Source: Leuctra nigra (taxonomy: Eukaryota; Arthropoda; Insecta; Plecoptera; Leuctridae). From it: a stretch of DNA of 64,000 bases. Made by a program: the position numbers and the translations under genes. The stretch is from NCBI GenBank assembly GCA_934045905.1, contig OW203763.1, positions 40,640,724 through 40,704,723 on the forward strand, in the 5' to 3' direction. The notes beneath the pieces were generated by a model. It was not told the origin of the DNA, made no database searches, and saw nothing but the letters and a program-made list of their open reading frames with translations. Position 1 is the first letter of the stretch, and each line of letters opens with the position of its first letter. Of this stretch, positions 10,966 through 22,165 are shown piece after piece.

Positions 10966-11390
10966 ATGATTTGTGCACACGACGAAGCCAATGGACAAGA
11001 CGCCTGTCCAAATATTTCCATTACCTACGTTTTAAAACGCTGTCGACGGCGCGTCGACAGCGAGGTCATTTTGCGCACATTAAGATTCTGTTCACTTTGT
11101 TCAATAATAGGGAGGACATGGGGAGGGGTCGACCAAAGGGGGCCCGGAGGAGTCCAGCACTGGTTGGAATGTCAGGCTGGAATGGGAACGAACCGGCCGG
11201 TGGGACCCGATTTCAGGGGGATCACCATCTCGAGGGGGGAGGCCGGCCCGAGCGAATTAGGAAGGCATGGGACCAGGTCGACCCTGGACTGCTCTTAGTT
11301 GGGACCAACTCGTAATGTGGGTTGGCCCCTTAAGGCCCACCAGCGCGTCAAGGTGGCAGTCCATTAAGCTTGGGCGAGTCAAATTTAACC
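10966..11390 (+). other. GC-rich island of unknown origin
   Basis: Clearly richer in G and C than its flanks, with two overlapping plus-strand ORFs (10966-11298 and 10971-11315) that open because of composition. GTCGAC occurs four times. It starts with a strong hairpin (11038-11062). No domain is recognised in either frame; the peptides are Gly/Arg/Pro-rich. It could be a transposon 5' region or a decayed exon. I cannot say which. Confidence 0.35.
11038..11062. repeat. Perfect 11-bp stem hairpin
   Basis: CGCTGTCGACG and CGTCGACAGCG separated by GCG. It forms a short GC-rich cruciform-capable palindrome at the edge of the GC island. Confidence 0.9.
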
Positions 11391-11565
11391 AAGGTGAGGT
11401 ACTCTAGTCGGCTGTACTATAAGGTAACCATTGGAGATAATATTTCCCAAATATCGTCATAACTTTGTACCATTCCATTTGAGACAATTGTGAAAATAAA
11501 TCACGTAGGTAGCTAATGTTTGAGTAGGCCTTACCTGGGCCTTACTAATATAAACATCATATTAT

Positions 11566-11643
11566 ATATTTGTGCCCGAACTCGTGGCAAATCTGAAATT
11601 TCTCTGTGTTTTCAGATTTTCCAGGAGTCTGGGCACAAATATT
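11566..11643. mobile_element. 78-bp hairpin (mini foldback)
   Basis: Arms 11566-11598 and 11611-11643 (ATATTTGTGCCC...AAATCTGAAA and its complement) are imperfect 33-bp inverted repeats with a 12-bp loop. Probably a tiny foldback element or MITE remnant. Confidence 0.6.
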
Positions 11644-11879
11644 GTCTTTATAAGTTGACTAATATGCTAATTATTTTCCACATATTTTATCATTTGAATG
11701 GTTCAAAATGTATACTGATATTTAGGAAATATTAACGCCAATGTTTACCTTCGATGATAAGAGATTGATTCATGCATTCAATACATCTGTAGTAAGTAGA
11801 AAGCCCTAATTCCATTTTCAATAAATCGTTCGTTTCAAATTTTATAATCATGTAATTAAGATTGCACTTTTGACTGAAG

Positions 11880-12030
11880 ACAACAATTAAATCTATATTG
11901 AAACATTCTCTTACACAATGAGTGGTGTCTCACCATACAAATGATTGGGATTACGGCAGAATGATCTGCTTTCTGAACTCGTCTCAAGAATCGCTGCAAC
12001 GGACTTCGCGCTTTCTACCTCTGAGGTACT
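11880..12030 (+). repeat. Dispersed repeat, copy A
   Basis: Shares its order of blocks with 19770-19920: ATTGAA...CTCTTACACAATGA, CACCATACAAAT, then CTCAAGAATC, GGACTT and TTCTACCTCTG. Diverged, with no ORF. Ends not defined. Confidence 0.5.
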
Positions 12031-12197
12031 TGAACATGCGTTATGGTAGGCACGCTGTTGGCCACATCGCAAACATCACGCTTACAGCGGAGGAATTGAG
12101 GCGCCATTTACAAAAACAACCCTATGGTCCAAAATGTCAAAAATACAATTGGTGCCAAGAAATTACTCGTTTTCATTGGCCCAGGCATTGTTTTTAC

Positions 12198-12223
12198 GGG
12201 GGGGGGGGGGGGGGGGGGGGGGG
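12198..12223 (+). repeat. Poly(G) tract, 26 G
   Basis: An uninterrupted run of 26 G in AT-rich surroundings, immediately followed by GAGGTATCC. One of at least eight such G or C runs in the window. Confidence 0.95.
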
Positions 12224-12841
12224 AGGTATCCGGTGTGAATAAGGCCGTTCTTGTGAGAAAATTGTCAAACTGCAAATGGAAGGGAGTGAAACAAGAACTC
12301 TTGTATTAATATTTTCTATAAAACCATACGAAAACAACTATAGTTCAGGATACATTATTTTTTTCGTCATTTTCAGAGAATATTATTGGGAAAAAAAATT
12401 CAAGCCTGTTAACTGACTCCCTAACGTTACAGACTAAATATATTTCAATTTATTAACTTTTATTTTCTTCATATAAAATATAGTATTTTTACTTCTAACT
12501 GATTTCGAAATCACGTATTTGGACTCTGGTTGTGTCATTACCAAGGCGCGAAAGTTAGGGGGTTATAACTTTTATAGCTTGTTAGGATAGCCACTCTAAC
12601 TAGTGTATGAATGTGTGTTGTTCAATTTATTTTTCAATTTATTTATTACATCTTGCAAATAGTACAGTTACAGGTGGCAAGGAATACATAATATAAACTT
12701 AACACTAATTAACAAATGGAATATGACAGTAAATATAGTACAATACCTAAATATACAAGGATATATAAAATTTAATTAAAGGTAAGGAAATATAGAATTT
12801 GAATAAATAATTATGAAGGTTAGGTAAGGTATACTTAAAAA

Positions 12842-14292
12842 CTAATGTTCATCAATAGATCTTAAAACATTCCTAAACCTTTTCATCGTACAATCCTTCT
12901 CAAGCCCTACCTCAACCACAACACTGTCCAACCCATTCCAATCCCTAATCGTTCTTTGCATGATTCCATTCATTCCTACTTCCGTTTTTGCGTTCCATTC
13001 TTTCAACTGTCTGCCATGCCTCTTCCTTCCATTTCTTTCCTTTCCAACCAATTTACATCCGAGCTCTTGCCATCCACCAATACTTTAAACCATTCGAAGG
13101 AGATTACACAAGCGTGAGGATTTCCGCCTGTCCTGCAATGTTTCCCAATTTAAATCTTTCATTAATTCCGAAGGACTTATCCACAACTTTTCCAAAACAC
13201 CTTTCTCGTTCCTTACTACTTTCCATTTCTTAATTTCATTTGATACTCTTCTGATACCAATTCTCTGAACCCTTTCCAATAAATCTATTTCATTCCTTTT
13301 ATGGGGATCCCAAACGGTACTACCATACTCTATTATGGGCCTAACCAATGTCTTATAGGCTTGATTTTTTACTCCCTTATCAGCATCATTGAGATTTCTC
13401 ATAACAAAATTGAGATTCCTTACTGACTTTCCTATTACTCTATTTATTTGATCCTTCCAGTCCAATCTTTCATCCATCCATACCCCCAAATACTTATACC
13501 CACAAACTGTTTTAACCACTTCATTATTTAAATGGTAATTGACTTGCCTTTTTCTTCTTTTTCTAGAGAAATGAACTGTCTCACATTTATCCAGGTTTAA
13601 AGATAGTTTATTAGACTGTAACCATGCTGTCAACGTCTCTAAATCCCTCTGAAGTACCTCCTCATCATTGTAATCTTCAATTTTTCTATACATAACGCAA
13701 TCATCTGCAAATAATTTAACAGGTGAACGAATATTACTTGTGATGTCATTAATATAAATAATGAACAATAATGGTCCAAGTACACTGCCTTGAGGTACTC
13801 CTGATTCTACATTAGATTCTGAAGAATATGAATTTCCAATTCTGACCTTTTGAGTTCTATCTGACAGGAAATCTTTAATTATACAAACTACAGACTTATC
13901 ATCAATAATTCTGTTTAATTTGTTAATAAGAATGTCATGCGGTACACTGTCAAAGGCCTTTTGGATATCCAAAAACACAGCATCAAACTCGTCTCCTTGA
14001 TCTAAACCATCAGAAAGTTCTTGAACTAATATTGTAAGCTGTGTTTCACACGATAATCCACTTCTGAACCCATGTTGCTCTTTAATAAACCATGCCTCAG
14101 CCTCTAACAAATTTCTAATATATTGGCTTAATATTTTTTCAAAAACTTTACATATAATTGATGTTAAGCTTATTGGCCGGTAATTTGTGGTTTTACATCT
14201 TTCTCCTCCTTTGAATATGGAACGACCACAGCTGTCTTCCAATCTCTAGGCATAATTTTTTGATCTAAAACAACATTAAACAAATGGCTTAA
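12842..14292 (-). pseudogene. Non-LTR element: reverse transcriptase and C-terminal tail
   Basis: A 385-codon open frame (13085-14242) holds the RT core: NYRPISLTSIICKVFEKIL, QHGFRSGLSCETQL, FLDIQKAFDSV (catalytic Asp, about residue 92), SGVPQGSVLGPLLF, KLFADDCVMY (catalytic FADD, residues 178-181), YKYLGVWMDERLDWK. Upstream codons SHLFNVVLDQ...RDWKTAVVVP (14217-14290) lie in another frame, so there is a frameshift near 14217. A second one near 13085 separates the thumb from the tail ending RNVLRSIDEH. No RNase H domain is seen. It normally copies element RNA into DNA at the nick, but this copy is inactive. Confidence 0.9.
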
Positions 14293-16437
14293 GGTTGAGG
14301 GAGCCCCTCAGAGATCGGGCGAAACTATTTGTGTTTAACATTTAATTGCAATTAATCCCGAAGTCACAGAGAAATGCACAATATGTTAAACCCGAGATAC
14401 ATTCATTGTCGTTTTAATGGGATAAGATTCAAACCTTAGTGATTTCTAATCAAGAGCAAGAATACTCTGGCAATGATGTAACTTTTAGATTTTTTTTCGT
14501 TATTGAATATATTTCTTGAACCACTTTATTTATTAAGCTGATATTTTCACAGATCATCAAGGACCACTATCCGCGGGGTTTGCGAATTTTTTAAGCTCGT
14601 ATCTAATTTGGATCGTTTGTAATTAATTAATTAGATTGGTGGGATGCGGGATGCATCATCCCCTGCTTGCCCGTTAACTGCCTGCCTGATTATGAGCAGC
14701 TTCGTCCAGCGTGCGCAGGTAGAATGACCGTCATTAGTCATCACGCCTGACTGAACCAGAGTTGGGGTTGGAAAGGAACATCCTGGTCTGATCTTATCTC
14801 ATTCAAAGTCGTTTAGAATATTTCGCATCTTACTGAGGTTCATTCCATTATCAAGTTTCAATTCCACATCTCAGTGTTACTCTCTAATTATTATAAAAGC
14901 AACCAATATAGATAGGTAGATATATGAATAAGTAATTTAATTGAAATTAAATTTTAAATCTAAAGAAAAACGCAAAAGTTACAAGTAAAATTAAGTTATT
15001 TAAAAATAAAATCAATGAAATTCAATACTTGGTAGGTACCAATGATATGCTAGGAGCCATTGTTGTCTTCCACTCATCGAGATGCTGTCAAGTTATAGAG
15101 ATTAGGATCTCGGCCAGTGAATAGCCGACTCAAGTAACCCTCCCACCCTGTTCGCCGAACAGTAATATTAGATAAAATATTTGAATAATTTGTATCATTA
15201 ATTATACTTATACTTTCTGATGACGACTTACTAGCATTTCCTTGGATCTAAGAATAGCGCCCGCGATGGACAGGGAACATTACAAACAAAAGCAATTCCC
15301 AGACAAATTTTCAATTAAATAATTTTCCTCTCACAATGATAATAGCTTACTTTATGCTAATAGCCAATCTTTTTCACTTTCATAAAACAATCACACAAAT
15401 TGAAACTTTGATAATATGTTACTCAATAATCTCGTCTTTACAAAGATATGACCCATTATAATAGCGAGTGTGATTGTTTGACTTGCTAATAAATTAATTA
15501 TATGTGCTACGATGTTTAGGACCTTTGAAGCGTCCAAAAAGGCAGGCAAACAGTACATTAAAACTATTAAAAAATTACCATAACATCCCGATAAAGGACC
15601 AATGAAACGTTAGAAAAGTGTTAAAAGTGATACGTTATAAAAGTGATTCTCTTCCCACTATTCTGATTTTACGCTCAACTTAAAGATTCCATAATTTTCG
15701 CGTCAAATTGATTGCAATTTTTACACAATCGATCTTAATATATTTTCAATATAATTTTAAATTTTCAGCGTAATATCGTACGTAGTTATGAAGAAACAGC
15801 GTTCCGGCCATTGAAAGTTTTCTCGACGCGCGCTATTTGAGCTCCGTATATAATCAATTTTTTGACAACCAAATTTGAACAGCTGTAACTTTTTTCCTAC
15901 ACCAGTAATGTTTTTGAAACTTACACATATTAAATTTTGGTATGTTTTCTAATATGTGTACAAATTTCAGAATCCTATCTATAATAGTTTCGATATAGTG
16001 ACCTCTCAATCAGGGGGATTTTTTTGCGCCACCCGGCACTCAAAGTTACGCTAAAGAAAAATTTAAAAAACGAAATATGTTGCAATTACAAATCTAATTA
16101 CCAATTCATATATATTTTGCTCCTATTTTGAGAGGATATTAACTGTGAAACAATATCAGAAACTTATGGTCAGGTTTTGATAGATCTTGACCCTTTCAGA
16201 GACAGGGTAGAGGAGGGACTAATCATCCATTGTTTGACTTCCGTCGCTCGCGCTGACAGGTTTAGAGAAGGGGCGACGAGATCATAATCTCTGATTCTAT
16301 GCAAAACTTGCATTTGCGGGGTAGAATATTGGTCAGAGCGAGGAGAAACGTGACCACTCTCTAGGACGGTCTAAGCCGGACTGAAGTCACATCCCCAAAT
16401 TTACCGTTATTTCCAAGATGGCGGCGCTCCCGCAACC
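14293..16437. mobile_element. 2.1-kb TTAA-flanked non-autonomous element
   Basis: TTAA at 14289-14292 and 16438-16441 flanks inverted ends GGTTGAGGGAGC and GCTCCCGCAACC. Removing one TTAA and the insert rejoins the retrotransposon frame exactly (LVRYL then SHLFN), so the insertion was precise. TTAA targeting is typical of piggyBac and some Kolobok elements. No ORF above 60 codons is inside, so it is non-autonomous. Its right end (16025-16380) is homologous, inverted, to 35605-36016. The interior includes a GC-richer patch at 14640-14790. Confidence 0.85.
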
Positions 16438-17995
16438 TTAAGTAACGAACTAATTCAATTCCCCCAAACTTGAGGCACCTACTAGTGTATCCATCACTTC
16501 CTGCAGATTTATTTCCCTTCAACTTCATGACAATCTTAAATACATCACTAACATTACACTGTAATGGTGTTCTTCCTCTTTCAATCCCAAATGCCTCACA
16601 CTGATTCGCACTGCTGTCTTTGTTAAACACAGCTGAATAACAAGTATTTAGTAACTCTGCCTTTTCGCAATTTGTCACATATTCAACTCCATCTTTATCT
16701 ACCAGTAAAGGTATTTCCCTATCCCCGCTCTTCTTCAAACGAATATGCCTATACAAGTTTTTCCATCCTCCTCCTTCGTCCCCTTCTTGAAATAGCCCCT
16801 TCATGTATTTGTTTTTGGCCTTCTTTTTCTCCTTATTGAGCTCCTTTCTACAATCCAACAATCGAGATTTGACATTAACATTCATGCCTCTATTCTTATT
16901 ATGCTCCCTCCTCGCCTTCTTCTTTAAATACCTTACTCTTTTGGTATAATATGACGGATCTCCATTTCGTTTAAATTCCTTTTTAGGAATGTATTTATCC
17001 ATTGTCTCATTAAGTATTAAGCCAAATGTTTTCCACAATTCTTCAACAGATAAACCCGCTTTTGACCAACCATCAAATTTGTCTGCTAAATCTTTTCTAA
17101 ACCCATCTCTATCGGACTTCTTGTAATCCCACACCTTGGCTTGTTCTTCATTCTCAACTGTACACCCTTGTAACACAATATCAACAATTACTACTTTGTG
17201 ATCACTTATTCCTTCTACTACCTCACATTTGGCTAAATTTCCTTCAGGTTTAACGAGGATAATATCTAAGATGTTACTCCTACCATCTCCAATCACTCTT
17301 GTTCCTTCCGTAACAGTCATTTCAAACCCTTGATTCATTAACTTGTGAATTAAGCTCTGTTGGGATTGCCCATCTCCTAATCCTTGTTCCCATTTCATAT
17401 TAGGAAAATTAAAATCACCAACAATAAGTACATTGTCATCAACACTGTATTGGCTTGTCTTATCATTTAACTCTCTTATGAATGCATGGCCACCAGGTCC
17501 ACTCCGGTAACCTCCAATCACATCAACCACCTGTCCATTCCCTCCCAACACCCTGACACACATCAACTCTTCAGTATCACTGGACCACTGAAGCATGCCA
17601 TGCATATCTGTCTTTGACCCAATAAGTATCCCTCCGCCATGCCTATTCCTATCTCTTCTAAACAGTGAATGACCATTGATGTTAATCTCACTGTTATAGA
17701 TATCATCAGATAACCAGGTCTCTACAACAACCAGAACATCTGGATTGTACGATTCCACAATTGTAGTCAGCTCATCTACTTTATGAATCAAACTCCTAGC
17801 ATTTAACAACACAACTCTCATATACTTGCCAACATCTACTCTTATTACTTCTATTTTATCATTATTAGCAGCTAATGTATCCGATAATTTATTTGGACTT
17901 CGATGTCCTACTACGAAGTCCTTATCTAGTTTTCCGACCGAAAGAATTCCTGAATATGATATTGCTGTTGAACCTGATCTAGTGGAAGTTGACAA
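16438..17995 (-). pseudogene. Non-LTR element: AP endonuclease and start of RT
   Basis: The open frame encodes an APE-type endonuclease: LNARSL (Asn about residue 65), VVETWL (Glu about 92), GGYRSG (Tyr about 163), IVGDFNFP (Asp about 194), SNILDII (Asp about 244) and ISDHKV (His about 266). A Lys/Arg-rich linker follows, then the RT entry motif KGNKSAGSDGYTSRCLKFGG near the end. At LVRYL it runs into the TTAA insertion and reads foreign sequence to a stop at 16361. The frame is open further upstream without an ATG, so the true start is not defined. The endonuclease nicks target DNA to prime reverse transcription. Confidence 0.85.
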
Positions 17996-18015
17996 TTTCG
18001 CAAAGGTTGATATTG

Positions 18016-18575
18016 CAGATGCCTCGGAGCTTGCTGAGGAATGTGATCTCGTACAGGTGGTTGACAGTGTTGCAGAGATTGATACTGTTGACTCGGAGCT
18101 TGCTGAGGAGTTGACAGTGTTGCAGAGATTGATATTGTTGACTCGGAGCTTGCTGAGGAATGTTCTCTCTTACAGGTGGTTGACAGTGTTGCAGAGATTG
18201 ATATTGTTGACTCGGAGCTTGCTGAGGAGTGTGATCTCGTACAGGTGGTTGACAGTGTTGCAGAGATTGATACTGTTGACTCGGAGCTTGCTGAGGAGTT
18301 GACAGTGTTGCAGAGATTGATACTGTTGACTCGGAGCTTGCTGAGGAGTGTGATCTCGTACAGGTGGTTGACAGTGTTGCAGAGATTGATACTGTTGACT
18401 CGGAGCTTGCTGAGGAGTTGACAGTGTTGCAGAGATTGATATTGTTGACTCGGAGCTTGCTGAGGAGTGTGATCTCGTACAGGTGGTTGACAGTGTTGCA
18501 GAGATTGATACTGTTGACTCGGAGCTTGCTGAGGAGTGTGATCTCGTACAGATGGTTGACAGTGTTGCAGAGATA
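18016..18575 (-). repeat. Mixed 69/50-bp minisatellite at the 5' part of the element
   Basis: Eight full units and a partial one begin with TTGACAGTGTTGCAGAGATT on the plus strand. The longer unit is 69 bp (23 codons); the shorter, 50 bp, lacks the 19-bp GTGATCTCGTACAG segment and changes frame. On the element's sense strand the 69-bp units are open and encode Ser/Thr-rich repeats (SSASSESTVSISAT). On the plus strand they read as acidic VDSVAEIDTVDSELAEE. The sense orientation is set by the adjacent endonuclease frame, so the plus-strand ORFs at 17826-18576 are probably not genes. Confidence 0.85.
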
Positions 18576-18850
18576 AAACTTGTGTTGTTACTTGTGTTGT
18601 TATTATGTATGAATGTATAGACGTAATTGTTAAAGTGTGAACGCAGTGTAAGTGTTAGATTAGTTTGGGTTCGGTTATAGACAGCGAGGGATGCGCTCCT
18701 GTCAACCGAGGGTAATTGTTAGGAATGTTCAGCTGAGGTGGGCTTGCTTGGCCGACCGGACGTAAAGACAGGGGAGTTTCGCAGGCCAGCAAGAAGCCAG
18801 TCCGATACAAGCGAGCATCGAGGGCGGTTGCCCCGATGCTAGCTCAATGT
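18576..18850 (-). other. Probable 5' leader of the non-LTR element
   Basis: GC-richer than the flanking DNA (the 18660-18840 section), adjoining the minisatellite upstream of the endonuclease. No ORF is recognisable. It may be the 5' UTR or an ORF1 remnant; no zinc knuckle or RRM is visible. Confidence 0.35.
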
Positions 18851-19015
18851 ATAGTAAGGATGTGTTTAGTAGGAAGTGATTTATGGCTAATGTATTGCGA
18901 TGGATGCTGCAATTGCTGTTTCACATCTATTTTATTACAAAGTAAAAGGTTTAGCAATATTTTAATTGATTTACCAAGGTGTCGAAATAATATTAATGTA
19001 TTAATAATATAAAAA

Positions 19016-19060
19016 TAGTATTGTGGTGAATAGTATTGTGGTGAATAGTATTGTGGTGAC
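19016..19060 (+). repeat. 15-bp tandem repeat, three units
   Basis: TAGTATTGTGGTGAA repeated three times with the last unit ending in GAC. Confidence 0.9.
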
Positions 19061-19769
19061 GTTTCTATCATTACCAAGGCTCATCTAAAGTAACAATGGC
19101 TGTTACAATGTGAATATGTCCCAACGACTGATGCTGATATTTTCCCCTTTTAGAGAAAATGTTTTTGATCCATTATGATTTTTTAAAATTTTCAAAAATA
19201 TTACATCATTTGAAATATTATTATGTCCTGTGTCAATATTGCACGTTTTGGTAGAATTACCCAGGTGCACAATTTCTACCCCGAACTCTGCTACCTTCCA
19301 CCTTTAAAATGAATCAACAAGAAAACAACACGGCGAGACAAATTACATGACAGTTTTAGTTATAAGAAGTGCCACATAAGCGCTACTATTTGTTTCATCT
19401 CTCATTAGATCCCGAGCAATGTGAACACCTGATCATGATTGAGAAGTAATTACTCTGTACTTTAGAAGCAGAAGGTCATGTCCATCCCAATGATTCTTGA
19501 GATAAGCTCATAAACAGTTGTACGTAACAATTACGTACATCTACGTACGTAATTACGTGCTTCTACGATACAGAAGTACAATTAACACATTATACAAAAT
19601 AAATGGGAATTAGGTAGATACGACCCAAAATAAAAGTAGTTCATTAGGAATTTGAACCCATCTAAGCTACGAGAAAAAACTATACTTCCTTATTTTCTAA
19701 ATTTTGCGTTGCACATGATCGCTGGTTGCACACTTTTGGAATTGCCATTTGACTGATGTCAATAAATAC
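19061..19769. other. Anonymous sequence
   Basis: AT-rich. A local cluster of ACGTA motifs (ACGTAATTACGTGC) lies at 19510-19560. No ORF or transposon ends recognised. Confidence 0.45.
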
Positions 19770-19920
19770 AGTTATATATTGAAGTATACTCTTACACAAT
19801 GACTCATGCCACCATTACAAATATGTTGGATGAACCCAGAAATACTGGTTTATGAGTTCACCTCAAGAATCAGTGAAATGGACTTCCACCCTTCTACCTC
19901 TGAAAAAAACTCAGGTGTAT
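19770..19920 (+). repeat. Dispersed repeat, copy B
   Basis: Counterpart of 11880-12030 (CTCTTACACAATGACT, CACCATTACAAAT, CACCTCAAGAATC, CTTCTACCTCTG). It ends just upstream of the palindromic MITE. Confidence 0.5.
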
Positions 19921-19944
19921 TACCATTCTATACTGCAATTTAAG

Positions 19945-20327
19945 AGGGCTTGGTAGTGAGCGTGGCCTTGACGAGTTTTTTAATCGATTTTTATCAATAT
20001 CTTTTTCCAGTGTAATTGTTAACAAAATAGGGCTATGGGCGTGAATTCAGAACAGTTCAATGAAAATAATTTCATAGTTTGGAATAAGCTATTAGTTTTA
20101 TTGCGTCCAACAGGTGTTTAGAACCCAAAAATTACTAAATTTTCGGGTTCTAAACACCTGTAGGACAAAGTATATCTAATAAACAATTACAAGCTATGGA
20201 ATTATTTTCATTGAACTGTTCTGAATTCACGTCCATAGCCCTATTTTGTTAACAATTACACTGGAAAAAGATATTGATAAAAATCGATTAAAAAACTCTT
20301 CAAGGTCAAACTCACTACCAAGCCCTC
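19945..20327. mobile_element. Palindromic TTAA-flanked MITE (383 bp)
   Basis: A nearly perfect hairpin. Arms of about 185 bp begin GAGGGCTTGGTAGTGAG and end CTCACTACCAAGCCCTC, with TTAA at 19941-19944 and 20328-20331. The centre is a second strong stem made of GGTGTTTAGAACCC and its complement around TTACTAAATT. No coding. A diverged copy is split at 5876-6129/8528-8682. Confidence 0.9.
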
Positions 20328-20331
20328 TTAA

Positions 20332-20747
20332 TTCCGGAGCTTAATTCATCAGTTTACACTAACCTCAGGCTACATTGACTGCAGTTTATTTAAACCACAT
20401 TTCCCGAAGTGGAGTTTAACTAAACTGAAGATAAAAGTAATGCTAATTTATAACTGGTGTAAACGCCTCGAATGCGACGTGTCTAGTGAGTAATGACTGC
20501 AACCAAAGCACTGGGATATATCTGCACTTTTCCAATCATCAATCACCTCTTATCGTGTGCTCACGGCTCACGGTGAAGGCTGAAGAGGCCATTGTGAAGC
20601 AACACTAGCTCAACATAGGTGCGCGAGCCAAGTACGTGCATTGGCTGCAGAGTGGAATTAAACACGCAAATATTACATTTTCTATTCAAAAGAATGACAC
20701 ATGTTAAGTGATTCTACTAGATTCGACGGATCTGGGAGTCCTCGCGG
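20332..20747. other. Anonymous sequence
   Basis: No ORF and no repeat recognised. The last eight bases (20740-20747, CCTCGCGG) are the hAT target duplication. Confidence 0.5.
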
Positions 20748-21206
20748 CAGGGTTGGCATGATGTTCCCCGACCCGGCGGGTTTTTTCGGGTAAAACCCAC
20801 GTGTAAAAAACCCGCGGGTTTGTTACCAAAAGAGTTTTTTTTTTCACAAAAAATCATGAACGTTAAGATATTTAACCATTATTTAATTCAATTTCGGAAA
20901 AGTGAATTGCATCGATATTATGTGAATATTTATAAGGATGTGCATAGTTATAAGAAGGTAGTCTCTGACCCAATGTAATCCCACTCAGTCAGAACATTTT
21001 CCATTCATTTTTAGCTATAGGTACATATAAGGGATACTCAACCAATATGTATATAGATCATAATTTATATTGAAAATGACTAATAATGTTAATAATTCAA
21101 AACATTAAATAAAAAATAAAGAAAATTAGAAAAAAAAGAAAACACCCACTTAAAAACCCCACTGGGCAAATCATTTTTGAAAACACCCGGGTTTTTCCCA
21201 ACCCTG
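20748..21206. mobile_element. hAT-type MITE (459 bp)
   Basis: Ends CAGGGTTGG...CCAACCCTG with 8-bp flanks CCTCGCGG (20740-20747) and CCTCTCGG (21207-21214), 7 of 8 identical, as expected of a hAT insertion. Subterminal CCCGCGGGTTT and ACCCGGGTTTTT repeats near both ends. AT-rich core, no ORF. Confidence 0.85.
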
Positions 21207-21437
21207 CCTCTCGGTGCCGTTTGGATTGTCCCATCCCAATGGCATAACTTTACTAACTAAATTAAAGTATACTATTTTGGTGTATTAGTTAGGGATGTTC
21301 CACGGTCAATTGATGGTCAAATACTCTTGGTCAATTGCCCAAACAGCTTAATTAAGTTACAGCAAATTGTACATATTTTATGCTAATAGAAGAACTTTTC
21401 TCCGAGGGGTGTTCAAAAAATTATATTTTTTCATGTA

Positions 21438-21646
21438 CACTCGACAATTCATAAAACGGTATTTGAACGAAACGGATTGGCTGCTGGTCAGGTTCATTGA
21501 CAATCAATCCTTGTTATTATCAATGAAATCAGAGCTCACCTACTAGAGGTAGATGACGAGTAAGTATAGACTTCATCAAATGATGCTATCCCATTTTTTT
21601 CAGACAATCCATTTTTGTCAAATACCGTTTTATGAATTGTCGAGTG
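21438..21646. mobile_element. TA-flanked MITE (209 bp), intact copy
   Basis: Inverted ends of about 29 bp (CACTCGACAATTCATAAAAC and its complement), flanked by TA at 21436-21437 and 21647-21648, as in Tc1/mariner-type insertions. The interior shares ATTATCAATGAAATCAGAGC with the copies at 9573, 24106 and 24305. No ORF. Confidence 0.8.
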
Positions 21647-21689
21647 TACATCCTTGGACAAAATATTTGCGCATTTTTCCGATTGCCTA

Positions 21690-22165
21690 GTTGCGGTTCA
21701 TGATCTCATAATATCTTCATAATTCTGTATGCACTTTGTTTTTATAGTAATCATTTCAGGTACACAATCCCATTTCGTGTCTAGTTTCTGAGAAAAATTG
21801 CTGCCTTCCCCATGTTATTTTAAGGCAGAAAAGTCAATCGTATCACTTTTAGGCAAATAATGACTGACGCTATAATTTTTGTGCATTTCGCGATTTGTGA
21901 ACAAAATACTTGTTTTCTTGTAGAAGATGAAAATACTATAAAAAAATAGAAAGCAATACCAAAGTTACAAAGTATACTGTTTGAAAAGTTTGAAACAAAA
22001 ATCGAATACCTCGTCCTCATGTCACGTGAAGTTTTGTTCATTCTCTGATTAGATAAGATTTAAAGATCAATAAAACGGGAGTTGCAAGTTAAGTACTGGA
22101 AGATATTACGAGACCATTTTCAAAGAAATATATAATTTTGACTAGATCGTTTGACTACAACGTTT
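21690..22165 (+). mobile_element. Diverged copy of the 47184-47710 element
   Basis: Follows the same order of short matching blocks as 47210-47700: CTTCATAATT, TTCGTGTCTA, TGTTAT-TT...AAGGCAG, AACAATACCAA-like, AAATCGAATA, CATGTCA...TTTTGTTCATTCTCT. Ends are not recognisable, so it is an old fragment. No coding. Confidence 0.5.

Larger units (their letters stand above)
12621..18600 (-). mobile_element. CR1/Jockey-like non-LTR retrotransposon, split and decayed
   Basis: Read on the minus strand it has, 5' to 3', a minisatellite-containing 5' part, an endonuclease domain, a reverse transcriptase domain and a C-terminal tail ending in RNVLRSIDEH at 12842. The 3' end carries two 12-bp units of AAATAAATTGAA (12621-12644), like the short terminal repeats of CR1/L2-type elements. 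A 2.1-kb TTAA element (14293-16437) interrupts it inside the coding region, and at least two frameshifts follow. It is a dead copy. Clade assignment is by motif style only. The 5' limit is uncertain and may extend to about 18840. Confidence 0.85.

Noticed and set aside
17826..18576. Plus-strand ORFs encoding acidic VDSVAEIDTVDSELAEE repeats
   Set aside because: They overlap the antisense of the endonuclease frame and arise from the minisatellite. Frame jumps with the 50-bp units, and the upstream part is antisense to conserved endonuclease codons.
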